Source: Mercurialis annua (Eukaryota > Streptophyta > Magnoliopsida > Malpighiales > Euphorbiaceae). Taken from it: a stretch of DNA of 64,000 nt. Below, piece after piece: positions 11,793 through 26,103 of the stretch (position 1 is its first letter; each line of letters begins with the position of its first letter). The position numbers and the translations under genes were made by a program. The notes beneath the pieces were generated by a model that did no database searches, was not told the origin of the DNA, and worked only from the letters and a program-made list of their open reading frames with translations. The DNA lies in assembly GCF_937616625.2 (NCBI RefSeq), contig NC_065570.1, positions 20,422,046-20,486,045 of the forward strand, in the 5' to 3' direction.

Positions 11793-14700
11793 GTTACGAA
11801 ACAAATCCAAACGTTTACAAATGTTACGAAACAAAACCAAACGTCTAACTTTATTAGCGATCTAAGCCAAACCGTTACGAAACAAAACGAAGCGTTTCAC
11901 CTTTTTAGCGATTTAAGCCAAACGTTTACAAACGTTACGAAACAAATTAAAACGTTTCACCTTTTTAGTGATTTAAGCCAAACGTTTACAAACGTTACGA
12001 AACAAAACCAAACGTTTAAAACGTTACGAAACAAATCCAAACGTTTACAAATGCTACAAAACAACACCAAACATTTCCCCATTTTTGCGATTTAAGCCAA
12101 ACGTTTATAAACGTTACGAAACAAAACCAAACATTTGTAAACGTTATGAAACAAATCCAAACGTTTCACATTTTAGTGATTTAAGCCAAACGATTACAAA
12201 CGTTACGAAAAATATCCAAACATTTCACCTTTTTAGTGATTTAAGCCAAACGTTTAGAAACGTTTCGAAACAAATCCAAACGTTTAAAACGTTACGAAAC
12301 AAATTCAACCTTTTCACCTTTTTAGCAATTTAAGACGAACGTTTACAAAAGTAACAAAAAAAACCAAACGTTTCACCTTTTTAGCGATTTAAGCCAAACG
12401 TTTACAAAAGTTACGAAACAAATCCAAACATTTCACCTTCTTAGCGATTTAAGCCAAACGTTTACAAATGTTACGAAACAAATCCAAGCGTTTCAACTTT
12501 TTAGGAATTTAAGCAAAAGGTTTACAAAGGTTACGAAACAAATCCAAGTGTTTCACCTTTTTAGCAATTTAAACCAAATGTTTGAAACGTTACGAAACAA
12601 ATCCAAACGTTTCATATTTTTAGAAATTAAATCCAAACGTTTACAAACGTTACGAAACAAATCTAAACGTTTTACCTTTTTAGCGATTTAAACCAAACGT
12701 TTACAAACTTTACAAAATAAATCAAAACGTTTCACCTTTTTAGCGATTTAAACCGAACGTTACGAAACAAAACCAAATGTTTCACCTTTTTTAGCGATTT
12801 AAACCGAACGTTACGAAACAAAACCAAATGTTTCACCTTTTTTGCGATTTAAGCCAAACATTTACAAACGTTATGAAATATATCCAAACGTTTCCCCTTT
12901 TTAGCGATTTAAGCCAAACGTTTACAAACGTTTCAAAACAAATCAATACGTTTTACCTATTTAGCGATTGAAGCCAAACATTTACAAAGGTTACGAAACA
13001 AATCCAAACGTGTCACCTTATTAGCAATTTAAGCAAAACGTTTACAAACGTTATGAAACAAATCCGTTTTACCTTTTTAGCGAATTAAGCCAAATGTTTA
13101 CAAAGGTTATGAAACAAAACCAAAGCTTCACTTTTTTAGTGATTTAAGCCAAACCTTTACAAAGGTAACGAAACAAATCCAAATGTGTCACCTTTTTAGC
13201 AATTTAAGCCAAACGTTTACAAACGTTACGAATCAAATCAAAACGTTTCACCTTTATAGCGATATAAGCCAAACGTTTACAAACGTTACGAAACAAATAC
13301 AAACGTTTTGACATTTTTAGCGATTTATGCCGAACGTTTACAAACGCTACGAAACAAATCCAAATGTTTCACCTTTTTAGCAATTTAAGCGAACCGTTTA
13401 CAAACGTTACGAAACAAATCCAAGCGTTTCACCATTTTAGAAATTTAAGCCAAACGTTTACAAACGTTACAAAATTTCAAACGTTTTACCTTTTTAGCGA
13501 TTTAAGCCAAACGTTAAGAAACGTTACGAAACAAAACCAAATATTTCACCTTTTTAACGACTTAAGCCAAATGTTTACACACGTTACGAAACAAATCGAA
13601 ACATTTCGCCTTTTTAGCAATATAAGCAAAACGTTTACAAACATTACGAAACAAATCCAAACGTTTCACCTTTTTAGCAATTTGAGCCAAAAGTTTACAA
13701 ACGTTACGAAGCAAAACCAAACGTTTCAAACGTTACGAAACAAATCCAAACGTTTCACATTTTTAGCGAATTAAGCAAAACCCTTAAAAACGTTAAGAAA
13801 CAAAACCAAGCGTTTCCCCTTTTTAGCAATTTAGGCCAAACGTTTAAAAATGTTACAAAACAAATCAAGCGCTTCACCTTTTTAGCAATTTAAGCCAAAT
13901 GTTTACAAACGTTTTGAAACAAATGCAAGCGTTTCACCTTTTTAGTAATTTAATCTAAATGTTTACAAACGGTACGAAACAAATCCAAACGTTTCATCTT
14001 TTTAGCGATTTAAGCCGATGTTTACAAACGCTACGAAACAAAACCAAACATTTCACCTTTTTAGCTATTTAAGCCAAACGTTTTCAAACGTTACGAAACA
14101 AATCCAAATGTTTCCCCATTTTAGCGATTTAAGGCAAACATTTAAAACGTTACGAAACAAATCCAAACATTTCACCTTTTTAGCGATTTATGCCAAACGT
14201 TTACAAACGTTACGAAAGAAATCCAAAAGTTTCACCTTTTTAGCGATTGAAGTCAATCGTTTACAAATTTTACGAAAAAAACCCAAATGTTTCACCTTTT
14301 TAGCGATTTAAACGAAACCTTTACAAACGTTACGAAACAAATGCAAATGTTTCACCTATTTATCGATTTAAGCCAAACGTTTACAAAGGTTAAGAAACAA
14401 ATCCAAGCGTTTCACCTTTTTAGCAATTAAGCCAAACGTTTACAAACATTACGAAACAAATCCAAGTGTTTCACCCTTTTAGCAATTTAAGCCAAACGTT
14501 TACAAACATTACGAAACAAATCCAAGCGTTTCACCTTTTTAGCAATTAAAGCCAAACGTTTACAAACGTTACTAAACAAATCTAAACGTTTCCAAATTTT
14601 ACCGATTTAATCCAAATGTTTACAAACATTACAAAACAAATCCAAACGTTTCCCCTTTTTAACGATTTAAGCCAAACATTTACAATGGTTACGAAACAAA

Positions 14701-17700
14701 TCCAAACGTTTCACCTTTTTACCTATTTAAACCAAACGTTTACAAAATGTTACAAAACATATCCAAACATTTCGCCTTTTTAGAAATTTAAGCAAAACAT
14801 TAACAAACGTTACGAAACAAATCCAAACGTTTACAACATTACAAAACGAATCTAAACATTTCACATTTTTAGTAATTTAAGCCAAACCTTACAAATGTTA
14901 CGAAACAAAACCAAACTTTTCACCTTTTTATCAATTTAAGTCAAACGTTTACAAACGTTACGAAACAAATCCAAGCGTTTCACCTTTTTAGCAATTCAGG
15001 ACAAACGTTTACAAACGTTCCAAAATAAATCCAAGTGTTTCACATTTTTAGTAATTTAAGCCAAACGTTTTCAAAAGGGACGAAATAAATCCAAGCGTTT
15101 CACCTTAATAGCAATTTAAGCCAAACGTTTACAAACGTCACGAAACAAATCCAAGCGTTTCACCCTTTTAGCGATTTAAGCCGAACGTTTACAAATGTTA
15201 CGAAACAAAACCAAGAGTTTCACCTTTTTAGTGATTTAAGCCGAACGTTTACAAACGTTACGAAACAAATCCAAACTTTTCACATTTTTAGCGATTTAAG
15301 TCAAACGTATACAAACGTTACAAAACATATACAAGCATTTCACATTTTTAGCAATTTAAGCCAAACGTTTACAAACATTACGAAACAAATCTAAGCGTTT
15401 CAACTTTTTAGCAATTTAAGCCAAACGTTTACAAATGTTACGAAACAAATCCAAGCGTTTCACCTTTTTAGTAATTTAAACCAAACATTTAAAACGTTAC
15501 GAAATAAATCCAAGCATTCCATATTTTTAGCAATTTAAGCCAAACATTTACAAACGTTACGAAATAAATCTAAAGGTTTCACCTTTTTAGCGATATAAGC
15601 CAAGCGTTTACAAATGTTACAAAACAAATCCAAACGTTTTACCTTTAGCAATTTAAGCTGAACGTTTACAAACGTTACGAAACAAAATAAAACGTTTCAC
15701 CTTTTTTGCGATTTAAGCGAAATATTTTTCTAATGTTACGGAAAAAATCCTTACGTTTCTCAGTTTTAGCGATTTAAACCAAACGTTTACAAACGCTATG
15801 CAAAAAATCCAAACGTTTCACCTTTTTAGCAATTTAAGCCAAACGCTATGAAACAAATCCAAACGTTACACATTTTTCGCGATTTAAGGAAAACGTTTAC
15901 AAAGGTTAACAAAACAAATCCAAACGTGTCACCTTTTTAGCAATTTAAGAAAAACGTTTACAAACGCTACGAAACAAATCCAAACATTTCACCTTTTTAG
16001 CGATTTAAGCCAAACGTTTACAAACGTTACGAAACAAATACAAACTTTTAACATTTTTAGCGATTTAAGCCGAACGTTTACAAACGTTACGAAACAAAAC
16101 CAAAAGTTTAGAACATTACTAAACAAATCTAAACATTTCACCTTTTAGCAATTTAAGCCAAACGTTTACAAACGTTATGAAACAAATCCAAGTGTTTCAC
16201 ATTTTTAGCAATTTAAGCCAAACGTTTACAAACGCTACGAAATTTCAAACGTTTCACCTTTTTAGCGATTTAAGCAAAACGTTTACAAACGTTACGAAAA
16301 TAATCCAAACGTTTCGCCTTTTTAGCAATTTAAGCCAAACGTTTACAAACTCTAAGAAACCAAACCAAAGGTTTAAAACGTTACGAAACAAATCCAACCG
16401 GTTGACCTTTTTAGAGATTTATGCCAAACGTTTACAAACGTTACAAAAACATAACCAAGCGTTTAAAAACGTTACGAAACAAATCCAAACGTTTCTCATT
16501 ATTAGCCGATTTAAGCCAAACCCTTACATACATTACGAAACAAAACCATGTGTTTCACCTTTTTTTAGCAATTTAAGCCAAACGTTTACAAACGTAGCGA
16601 AACGAATCCAAGAGTTTCACATTTTTAGCGATTTAAGCCAAACGTTTACAAACGTTACGAAACAAATCCAAGCGTTTCACCTTTTTAGAATTTAAGCCAA
16701 ACGTTCCGAAATAAATTCAGGATTTTCACCTTTTTAGTAATTTAAGCCAAACGTTTACAAACTTTACGAAACAAATCCAAGTGTTTCACCTTTTTAGCAA
16801 TTTAAGCCAAGCGTTTACAAACGTTATGAAACAAATCCAAATGTTTCACCTTTTTAGCGATTTAAACCGAATGTTTACAAACGTTACGAAACAAAATCAA
16901 ACGTTTCACCTTTTTAGCAATTTAAGCCGAATGTTTACAAACACTACGAAACAAATCCAAACGTTTCCCCATTTTAGCGATTTATGCCAAACATTATGAA
17001 ACAAATCCAAACATTTCACCTTTTTAGCGATCTAAGCCAAACGTTTACAAATATTATGAAACAAATCCAAGTATTTCACCTTTTTAGTAATTTAAGACAA
17101 ACGTTAACAAATGTTATGAAAAAAATCGAAGCGTTTCACCTTTTTAGCAATTGAAGCCAAATGTTTACAAACGTTACGAAACAAATCCAAGCGTTTCACC
17201 TTTTTAGCAATTTAAGCCAAACGTTTACAAATGATACGAAACAAATCCAATTGTTTAACCTTTTTTGCGATTTATGCCAAACGTTTACAAACGTTATGAT
17301 ATAAATCCAAGTGTTTCACCTTTTTCGCGATTATGCCAAATTTTTACAAATGTTACGAAACAAATCCAAACGTTTCACCTTTTTAGCGATTTATGCCAAA
17401 CGTTTACAAACGTTACAAAACAAATCCAAACGTTTCCCCTTTTTACCGATTTAAGCCAAACATTTACAAATATTACGAAACAAATCCAAACGTTTAACCT
17501 TTTTAGTGATTTAAGCCAAACGTTTACAAAATTTAACAAAACAAATCCAAAGGTTTCGCCTTTTTAGCAATTTAAGCGAAACATTTACAAACGTTACGAA
17601 ACAAATCCAAACGTTCGCCTTTTTAGCAATTTAAGCCAAATGTTTACAAACGTTACGAAACAAATCCAAACGTTTCACCTTTTCAGCGATTTAAGTCAAA

Positions 17701-20700
17701 CGTTTACAAACTCTACGAAACTAAATCAAAGGTTTAAAATGTTACGAAAGAAATCGAAATGTTTCACATTTCTAGCGATTTAAGCCAAACCTTTAGGAAC
17801 GTTACGAAACAATACCAAGCGTTTCACCTTTTTAGCAATTTAAGACAAACGTTTACAAATGTTACGAAACAAATCTAAGCGTTTCACCTTTTGAGCAATT
17901 TAAGCCAAACGTTTACAAACGTTCCGAAACAAATCCAAACATTTCCCCATTTTAGCGATTTAAGACAAACGTTTAAAACGTTACGGAACACATCCAAACA
18001 TTTCCCCTTTTTAGCGATTTATGCCAAACGTTTATAAACGTTACAAAAAAATACAAACGTTTCCCCTTTCTAGCGATTTATGTAAACGTTTACAAACGTT
18101 ACGAAACAAATACAAATGTTTCACCGTTTTAGCGATATAAGCCAAACGTTTACAAACTTTACGAAACAAATCCAAGTGTTTCACTTTTTTAGCAATTTAA
18201 ACCAAACGTTTAAAACGTTACGAAACAAATCCAAGCCTCCAACATTTTCACCAATTGAAGCCAAACATTTACAAACGTTACGAAACAAATCTCAACGTTT
18301 CACCTTTTTAGCGATTTAAGCCAACTGTTTACAAACGTTACAAAACAAAACCAAACGTTTCACCTTTTTTGTGACTTAAGCCAAAGGTTTTCAAACGTTT
18401 CGGAACAAATCCAAACATTTCATCTTTTTAGCGATTTAAGCCAAACGTTTATGAAGGTTAGGAAACAAATCCAAACGTTTTACCTTTTAAGCGATTTAAG
18501 CCAAACGTTTACAAACTTTACGAAACAAATCAAAACGTTTCCCCTTTTTAGCGATTTATGCCAAAGGCTTACAAGTTTTATAAAACAAATCCAAACGTTT
18601 CACCTTTTTACCGATTTAAGGAAAACATTTACAAACATTATGAAACAAATCCAAACGTTTCACCTTTTTAGCGATTTAATCCAAACGTTTACAAAGGTTA
18701 CGAAACAAATCCAAACGTGTCACCTTTTTGGCAATTTAGGCAAAACGTTTACAAGCGTTACGAAACAAATCCAAACGTTTCACCTATTTAGCTATTTAAG
18801 CCGAACGTTTACAAAGGTTACGAAACAAAACAAAACGTTTCACCTTTTTAGCGATTTAAGCTAAACGTTTACAAAGGTTACGAAACAAATCCAAACATGT
18901 CACCTTTTTAGCAATTTAAGCCAAACGTTTACAAACGTTACGAAACAAATCCAAACGTTTCACCTTTTTAGCAATTTAAGCCATACGTTTACAAACGTTT
19001 CCCATTTTTAGCAATTTACGCCGAATGTTTACAAACGTTACGAAACAAAACAAAACGTTTAAAACGTTACGAAATAAATCCAAACGTTTCACCTTTTTGG
19101 TAATTGAAGCCAAACGTTTACAAACAATAAGAAACAAATCAAAGCGTTATAACTTTTTAGCAATTTAAGTCAAATGTTTACAAACTTTACGAAATTTCAA
19201 ACGTTTCCCCTTTTTAGAGGTTTAAGCCAAACGTTTACAAACGTTACGAAACAAATCCAAACATTTCACCGTTTTAGCGATTTAAGCCAAACGTTTACAA
19301 ATGTTACGAAACAAATCCAAACATTTTGCCTTTTTTGCAATGTAAGCTAAATGTTTACAAACGTTACGACATAAGACCAAACGTTTAAAACATTATGAAA
19401 CAAATTCAAACGTTTAACTTTTTAGCGATTTAAGCCAAACCCTTACCAATGTAACAAAACAAAACCAAGCGTTTCACTTTTTAGCAATTTAAGCCAAATG
19501 TTTACAATAGTTACGAAACAAATCCAGGTGTTTCACCTTTTTAGCAATTTAAGCCAAAGGTTCTGAAACAAATTCAAGCGTTTAACCTTTTTCGGAATTT
19601 AAGCCAAATGTTTACAAACGTTACAAAACAAATCCAAGCTTTCACCGTTTTAGCAATTTAAGCCAAATGTTAAGAAACAAATCGAAACGTTTCACCTTTT
19701 TAGCGATATAAGCCGAACGTTTACAAACGTTATGAAGCAAAACCAAACGTTTCACCTTTTTAGCAATTTAAGCCGAACGTTTACAAACATTACGAAACAA
19801 ATCCAAACGTTTCCCCATTTTAGCGATTTAAGCAAAACGTTTAAAATGTTACGAAACAAATCCAAATATTTCACCTTTTTAGCGATTTATGCCAAACGTT
19901 TACACACGTTACGAAACAAATCCAAACGTTTCACCTTTTTAGCAATTTATGCCAAAGGTTTACAAACGTTACAAAAAAAATCCAAACGTTTCACCTTTTT
20001 ATCAATTTATGCCAAGCGTTTACAAACGTTACGAAGCAAATCCAAACGTTTCACATTTTTAGCGATTTAAGCAAAACGTTTACTAACGTTACGAAACAAA
20101 TCCAAACGTTTCAACTTTTTAGTGATTCAAGCCAAATGTTTACAAAGGTTAGGAAACAAATCCAAATGTTTCACCATTTTAGCAATTCAAGCCAAATGTT
20201 AACAAACGTTATGAAACAAATCAAAGCGATTCACCTTTTTAGCAATTTAAGCCAAACGTTTACAAACGTTTCGAAAAGAATCCAAGCGTTTCACCTTTTT
20301 ATCAATTTAAGCCAAACATTTACAAACTTTATGAAACAAATCCAAACGTTTCACTTTTTTAGCGATTTAAGCCAAACGTGTACAATAGTTACAAAACAAA
20401 TCCAAATGTTTCACCTTTTTAGCGATATAAGCCAAACCTTTACAAACGTTACAAAACAAATCCAAATGTTCACCTATTTAGGGATTTTAGCCAAACATTT
20501 ACAAACGGTACTAAATAATTCCAAACTTTTCCCCTTTATAGCGATTTAAGGCGATTGTGTACAAAATGTTACGAAACAATACCAAACGTTTCACCTTTTT
20601 AGCTATTGAAGCCAAGCGTTTACAAACGTTATGAAACAAATCAAAATGTTTCACCTTTTTAGCGATTTAAGCCAAACGTTTACAAAAGCTACGAAACAAA

Positions 20701-20979
20701 ACCAAATGTTTCACCTTTTTTCCGATTTAAGCCAAACGTTTACTAACGTTACAAAAGAAATCCAAATGTTTCACCTTTTTAGCGATTTAAGCCAAACGTT
20801 TACAAAGGTTGCGAAACAAATCCAAACGTGTCACGTTTTTAGCAATTTAAGCAAAACGTTTTCAAACGTTACGAAACAAATCCAAACGTTTATCCTTTTT
20901 AGAGATTTAACCCAAACGTTTACAAACGTTACAAAACAAATCCAAACGTTTCCCCATTTTAGCGATTTAAGCCAAACAT

Positions 20980-22113
20980 TTACAAACTCTACGAAACCAA
21001 TCCAAACGTTTAAAGCGTTACGAAATAAATCCAAAATTTCACATTGTTAGCGATTTAAGCCAAACCTTTACGAACGTTACGAAACAAAACCAAGCGTTTC
21101 ACCTTTTTAGCAATTTAAGACAAACGTTTACAAATGTTACAAAACAAATCCAAGCGTTTCACCTTTTGAGCAATTTAAGCCAAACGTTTACAAATGTTAC
21201 GAAAAAAAATCCAAACATTTCCCCTTTTTAGCGATTTAAGACAAACGTGTAAAACGTTACGAAACAAATCCAAACATTTCCCCTTTTTAGGGATTTATGC
21301 TAAACTTTTATAAACGTTACAAAACAAATACAAACGTTTCACCGTTTTAGCGATTTAAGCCAAAAGTTTACAAATGTTACGAAACAAATCCAAGCATTTC
21401 ACCTTTTTAGCAATTTAAACAAAACTTTTAAAACGTTACGAAACAAATCCAAGCGTCCAAGATTTTCACCAATTTAAGCCAAACGTTTACAAACGTTACA
21501 AAACAAATCTAAACGTTTCACCTTTTTAGCGATTTACGCCAACCGTTCACAAACGTTACAAAACAAATCCAAACGTTTCACCTTTTTAGCGATTTAAGCA
21601 GAACGTTTACAAACGTTACGAAACAAAACCAAACGTTTAATCTTTTTTTTCTACTTAAGCCACACGTTTCACCTTTTTAGCGATTTAAGCCAAACATTTA
21701 CAAACTTTACGAATCAAATCCAAACAGTTCACCTTTTTAGCGATTTAAGCCAAACATTTACAAACTTTACGAAACAAATCAAAAAGTTTCACCTTTTAAG
21801 CGATTTATGCTAAGGGTTTACAAACTTTACGAAACAAATCCAAACATTTCACCTTTTTACCGATTTAAGCCAAACGTTTACAAACGTTACGAAATAAATC
21901 CAAACGTTACACCTTTTTAGCGATTTAAGCCAAACGTTTACAAAGGTTACGAAACAAATCCACACGTGTCACCTTATTAGCAATTTAGGCAAAACTTTTA
22001 CAAACGTTACGAAACAAATCCAAATGTTTCACCTTTTTTAGCAATTTAAGTCGAACGTTTACAAAGGTTATGAAACAAAACCAAACGTTTCACCTTTTTA
22101 GCGATTTAAGCCA
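20980..22113 (+). repeat. Satellite block duplication, copy B1 (without MITE)
   Basis: The order of variant monomers matches 23858-25290 at a constant offset of 2878 bp. Examples are GTTTAAAGCGTTACG (21009 and 23887) and CCAAGCGTCC...TTTTCACCAATTTAAG (21449 and 24327). The site matching the MITE insertion, about 22043, is empty here. Confidence 0.8.
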
Positions 22114-22200
22114 AACATTTTGATTTTTAAGCCAATTGTTTACAAACGTTACGAAACAAATCCAAACGTTTCACCTTTTTAGCGATTTAAGCCAAACGTT

Positions 22201-22680
22201 TACATACGTTACGAAACAAATCCAAGTGTTTTACCTTTTTAGCAATTTAAGCCGAACGTTTACAAACGTTACGAAACAAATCTAAGTGTTTCCCTTTTTT
22301 AGGGATTTATGCCAAACGTTTACAAACGTTACGAAACAAATCCAAATGTTTCACCTTTTTGGCGATTTAAGCCAAACGTTTACAAACGTTACGAAACAAA
22401 TCCAAGCGTTTTACCTTTTTAGCGATTGAAGTCAAACGTTTACAAACGTTAGGAAACAAATCCAAGCGTTTCACCTTTTTAGCGATTTAAGCCAAACGTT
22501 TACATACGTTACGAAACAAATCCAAGTGTTTTACCTTTTTAGCAATTTAAGCCGAACGTTTACAAACGTTACGAAACAAATCTAAGTGTTTCCCTTTTTT
22601 AGGGATTTATGCCAAACGTTTACAAACGTTACGAAACAAATCCAAATGTTTCACCTTTTTAGCGATTTATGCCAAACGTT
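22201..22680 (+). repeat. 300-bp (5-monomer) higher-order duplication
   Basis: Monomers beginning at 22201 and 22261 recur as 22501 and 22561 with no visible difference (including TACATACGTT, CTAAGTGTTTCCC and TTAGGGATTTATGCC). The following monomers are near-identical. The offset is exactly 300 bp, five monomers, indicating a recent local duplication. Confidence 0.9.
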
Positions 22681-24912
22681 AGGAAAAAAATCAAAATGAT
22701 TAACCGTTTTAGCAATTTAAGCCAAACGTTTACAAACGATACGAAACAAATCCAAACGTTTCACCATTTTAGCGATTTATGCAAAACGTTGACAACCGTT
22801 ACAAAAAAATCCAAACGTTTCATCTTTTTAGCGATTTAAGCCAAACATTTACAAACGGTACGAAACAAATCCAAACGTTTCACCTTTTTAGTGATTGAGG
22901 CTAAATAGTTGCAAATGTTACGAAACAAATCCAAACGTTTCGAAACAAATTAAAATGTTTAAAACGTTACGAAACAAATCCAACTATTTCACTTTTTTAG
23001 CGAATTAAGCCAAACGTTTAGAAACATTAGGAAAAAAATTCAAACGTTTCGCCTTTTTAGAGATTTAAGCCAAACGTTTACAAACGTTACGAAACAATAT
23101 CAAACGTTTCACCTTTTTAGATATTTAAGCAAAAGGTTTACAAACGTTACGAAACAAATTCAAGAGTTTCACCTTTTTGGCGATTTAAGCCAAACGTTTA
23201 CAAATGTTACGAAAAAAATTCCAAGCGTTTCACCTTTTTAGCGATTGAAGTTAAACGTTTACAAACGTTACGAAACAAATCCAAGCGTTTCACCGTTTTA
23301 GCGATTTAAGCCAAACGTTTACAAACGTTACGAAACAAATACAAGTGTTTCACCTTTTTAGCAATTTAAGCCAAACGTTTACAAACGTTACGAAACAAAT
23401 CTAAGTGTTTCACCTTTTTAGGGATTTATGCCAAACGTTTACAAACGTTACGAAACAAATCCAAGTGTTTCACCTTTTTAGCGATTTATGCCAAACATTT
23501 ACAAACATTACGAAACAAATTCAAACGTTTCACCTTTTTAGCGATTTAAGCCAATTGTTTACAAACGTTACAAAACAAATCCAAACGTTTCCCCATTTTA
23601 CCGATTTAAGCCAAACATTTACAATATTACGAAACATATCCAAACGTTTAACCTTTTTAGTGATTTAAGCCAAACATTTACAAAATGTTACGAAACAAAT
23701 CCAAACGTTTCGCCTTTTTAACAATTTAAGCCAAATGTATACAAACGTTATGAAATAAATCCAAACGATCGCTTTTTTAGCAATTTAAGCCAAACGTTTA
23801 CAAACGTTAAGAAACAAATCCAAATGTTTCACCTTTTTAGCGATTTAAGTCAAACATTTACAAACTCTACGAAACCAATCCAAACGTTTAAAGCGTTACG
23901 AAACAAATCCAAACGTTTCACATTGTTAGCAATTTAAGCCAAACCTTTACGAACGTTACGAAACAAAACCAAGCGTTTCACCTTTTTACCAATTTAAGAC
24001 AAACGTTTACAAATGTTACGAAACAAATCCAAGCGTTTCACCTTTTGAGCAATTTAAGCCAAATGTTTACAAACGTTCCGAAACAAATCCCAACGTTTCC
24101 CCATTTTAGCGATTTAAGACAAACGTTTAAAACGTTACGAAACAAATCCAAATATTTCCCCTTTTTAACGATTTATGCCAAACTTTTATAAACGTTACAA
24201 AACAAATACAAACGTTTCACCGTTTTAGCGATTTAAGCCAAACGTTTACAAATGTTACGAAACAAATCCAAGCATTTCACCTTTTTAACAATTTAAACCA
24301 AACTTTTAAAACGTTAAGAAACAAATCCAAGCGTCAACATTTTCACCAATTTAAGCCAAACGTTTACAAACGTTACAAAATAAATCCAAACGTTTCACCT
24401 TTTTAGCGATTTACGCCAAACATTTACAAACGTTACAAACCAAATCCAAACATTTCACCTTTTTAGCGATTTAAGCAGAACGTTTACAAACGTTACGAAA
24501 AAAACCAAACGTTTAATATTTTTTTTCTAATTATGCCAAACGTTTCAGCTTTTTAGCGATTTAAGCCAAACATTTACAAACTTTACGAATCAAATCCAAA
24601 CATTTCACCTTTTTAGCGATTTAAGCCAAACATTTACAAACTTTACGAAACAAATCAAAAAGTTTCAGCTTTTTAGCGATTTATGCCAAGGCTTTACAAA
24701 CTTTACGAAACAAATCCAAACGTTTCACCTTTTTACCGATTTAAGCCAAACGTTTACAAACGTTACGAAACAAATCCAAATGTTTCACCTTTTTAGCGAT
24801 TTAAGCCAAACGTTTACAAAGGTTACGAAACAAATCCAAACGTGTCACCTTATTAGCAATTTAGGCAAAACTTTTATAAACGTTACGAAACAAATCCAAA
24901 TGTTTCACCTTT

Positions 24913-24921
24913 TTAGAAATT
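24913..24921 (+). repeat. Target-site duplication of the MITE, left copy
   Basis: TTAGAAATT, identical to 25212-25220. A 9-bp TSD is typical of the Mutator superfamily. Confidence 0.9.
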
Positions 24922-25211
24922 GGGTTAATTGCAAATTAATACACGAACTTTAGCCTAATTTGCAAATACAACACGAACTTTGAAACTTGGCAACTTAATG
25001 CACCAACTTTCATTTTTTTGGCAAATTAGTACACCGACCAATCATACAACAACACTTGGCTGTATATGACAAGGTCCACGTTAGTGTTTTTCCAGTTTGG
25101 TGTATCAATTCGCCAAAAAATAAAAATCGGTGAACCAATTTGCCAAGTTTTAAAGTTCGTGTTGTAATTGCAAATTAGGGTAAAGTTTGTTTATTAATTT
25201 GCAATTAATCC
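24922..25211. mobile_element. Mutator-type MITE with long terminal inverted repeats
   Basis: A 290-bp non-satellite insert. The left end is GGGTTAATTGCAAATTAATA and the right end, reverse-complemented, is GGATTAATTGCAAATTAATA. Similarity continues inwards for roughly 120 bp per side (ACGAACTTTA, CTAATTTGCAA, AACACGAACTTT, AACTTGGCAA, TTTTTTGGC), so the element folds almost end to end. It is flanked by a 9-bp TSD, TTAGAAATT. It has no coding capacity. Removing the element and one TSD restores a normal satellite monomer. Long TIRs and the 9-bp TSD point to a MULE-derived MITE; the family name is unknown. Confidence 0.92.
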
Positions 25212-26103
25212 TTAGAAATTTAAATCGAACGTTTACAAAGGTTATGAAAAAAAACCAAATGTTTCACCTTTTTAGCGATTTAAGCTAAACGTTTACAAAG
25301 GTTACAAAACAAATCCAAATGTGTTACCTTTTTAGCAATTTAAGCGAAACGTTTACAAACGTTATGAAACAAATGCAAACATTTCACCTTTTTAGAAATT
25401 TAAGCCATACATTTACAAAGGTTACGAAACAAATACAAACGTTTCACATTTTTAGCGATTTATGCCAAACGTTTACAAACGCTACGAAACAAAACTAAAC
25501 GTTTAAAACGTTACGAAATAAATCCAAACGTTTCACCTTTTTAGCAATTTAAGCCAAAAATTTACAAACAATCAGAAACAAATCAAAGCGTTTCACCTTT
25601 TTAGCAATTTAAGCCAAACGTTTACAAACGTTACGAAATTTCAAACGTTTCACCTTTTTAGCGATTTAAACCAAACGTTACGAAACAAATTTAAACATTT
25701 CACCTTTTTAGCGATTTAAGCCAAACGTTTACAAACGTTACGAAACAAATCCAAACATTTCGCCTTTTTTGCAATCTAAGCCAAACGTTTACAAATGTTA
25801 CGAAACGAATCCAAATGTTTCGCCTTTTTAGCGATTTAAGCCAAACATTTACAAACGTTACGAAACAAAACCAAATGTTTAAAACATTACGAAACAAATT
25901 CAAATGTTTAACATTTTTAACGATTTAAGCCAAACCCTTACCAATGTTACGGAATAAAACCAAGCATTTCATTTTTTTAGCAATTTAAGCCAAATGTTTA
26001 CAAACGTTACGAAACAAATCCAAGCGTTTCACCTTTTTAGCAATTTAAGCCAAACGTTCCGAAACAAATTCAAGCGTTTAACATTTTTAGGAATTTAAGC
26101 CAA

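Larger units (their letters stand above)
11793..24921 (+). repeat. 60-bp satellite array, segment 1
   Basis: Head-to-tail monomers of 60 bp. Taking GCC as bases 1-3, the consensus has AAACGTTT at 4-11, AACGTT at 15-20, ACGAAACAAATCC at 21-33, AAACGTTT at 34-41, CACCTTTTTAGCGATTTAA at 42-60. Single-base divergence between neighbours is high, mostly CpG to TpG/CpA. Many 30-bp contracted units occur (for example 12008-12028, 13723, 16365, 19045), where the second CCAAACGTTT box has recombined with the first. The part from 11793 to about 17700 shows little higher-order order by eye. From about 17.7 kb, marker variants begin to recur every 2.6-3.2 kb. No gene is present. Confidence 0.95.
23858..25290 (+). 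repeat. Satellite block duplication, copy B2 (carries the MITE)
   Basis: Partner of 20980-22113. After the 299 bp of MITE plus TSD are removed, the two blocks stay in register through GAACGTTTACAAAGGTTATG (22054 and about 25226) before diverging. Confidence 0.8.

Noticed and set aside
11793..24921. CRISPR-like regularly spaced repeats
   Set aside because: There are no unique spacers. The whole 60-bp unit is repetitive, and the context is a plant nuclear satellite.
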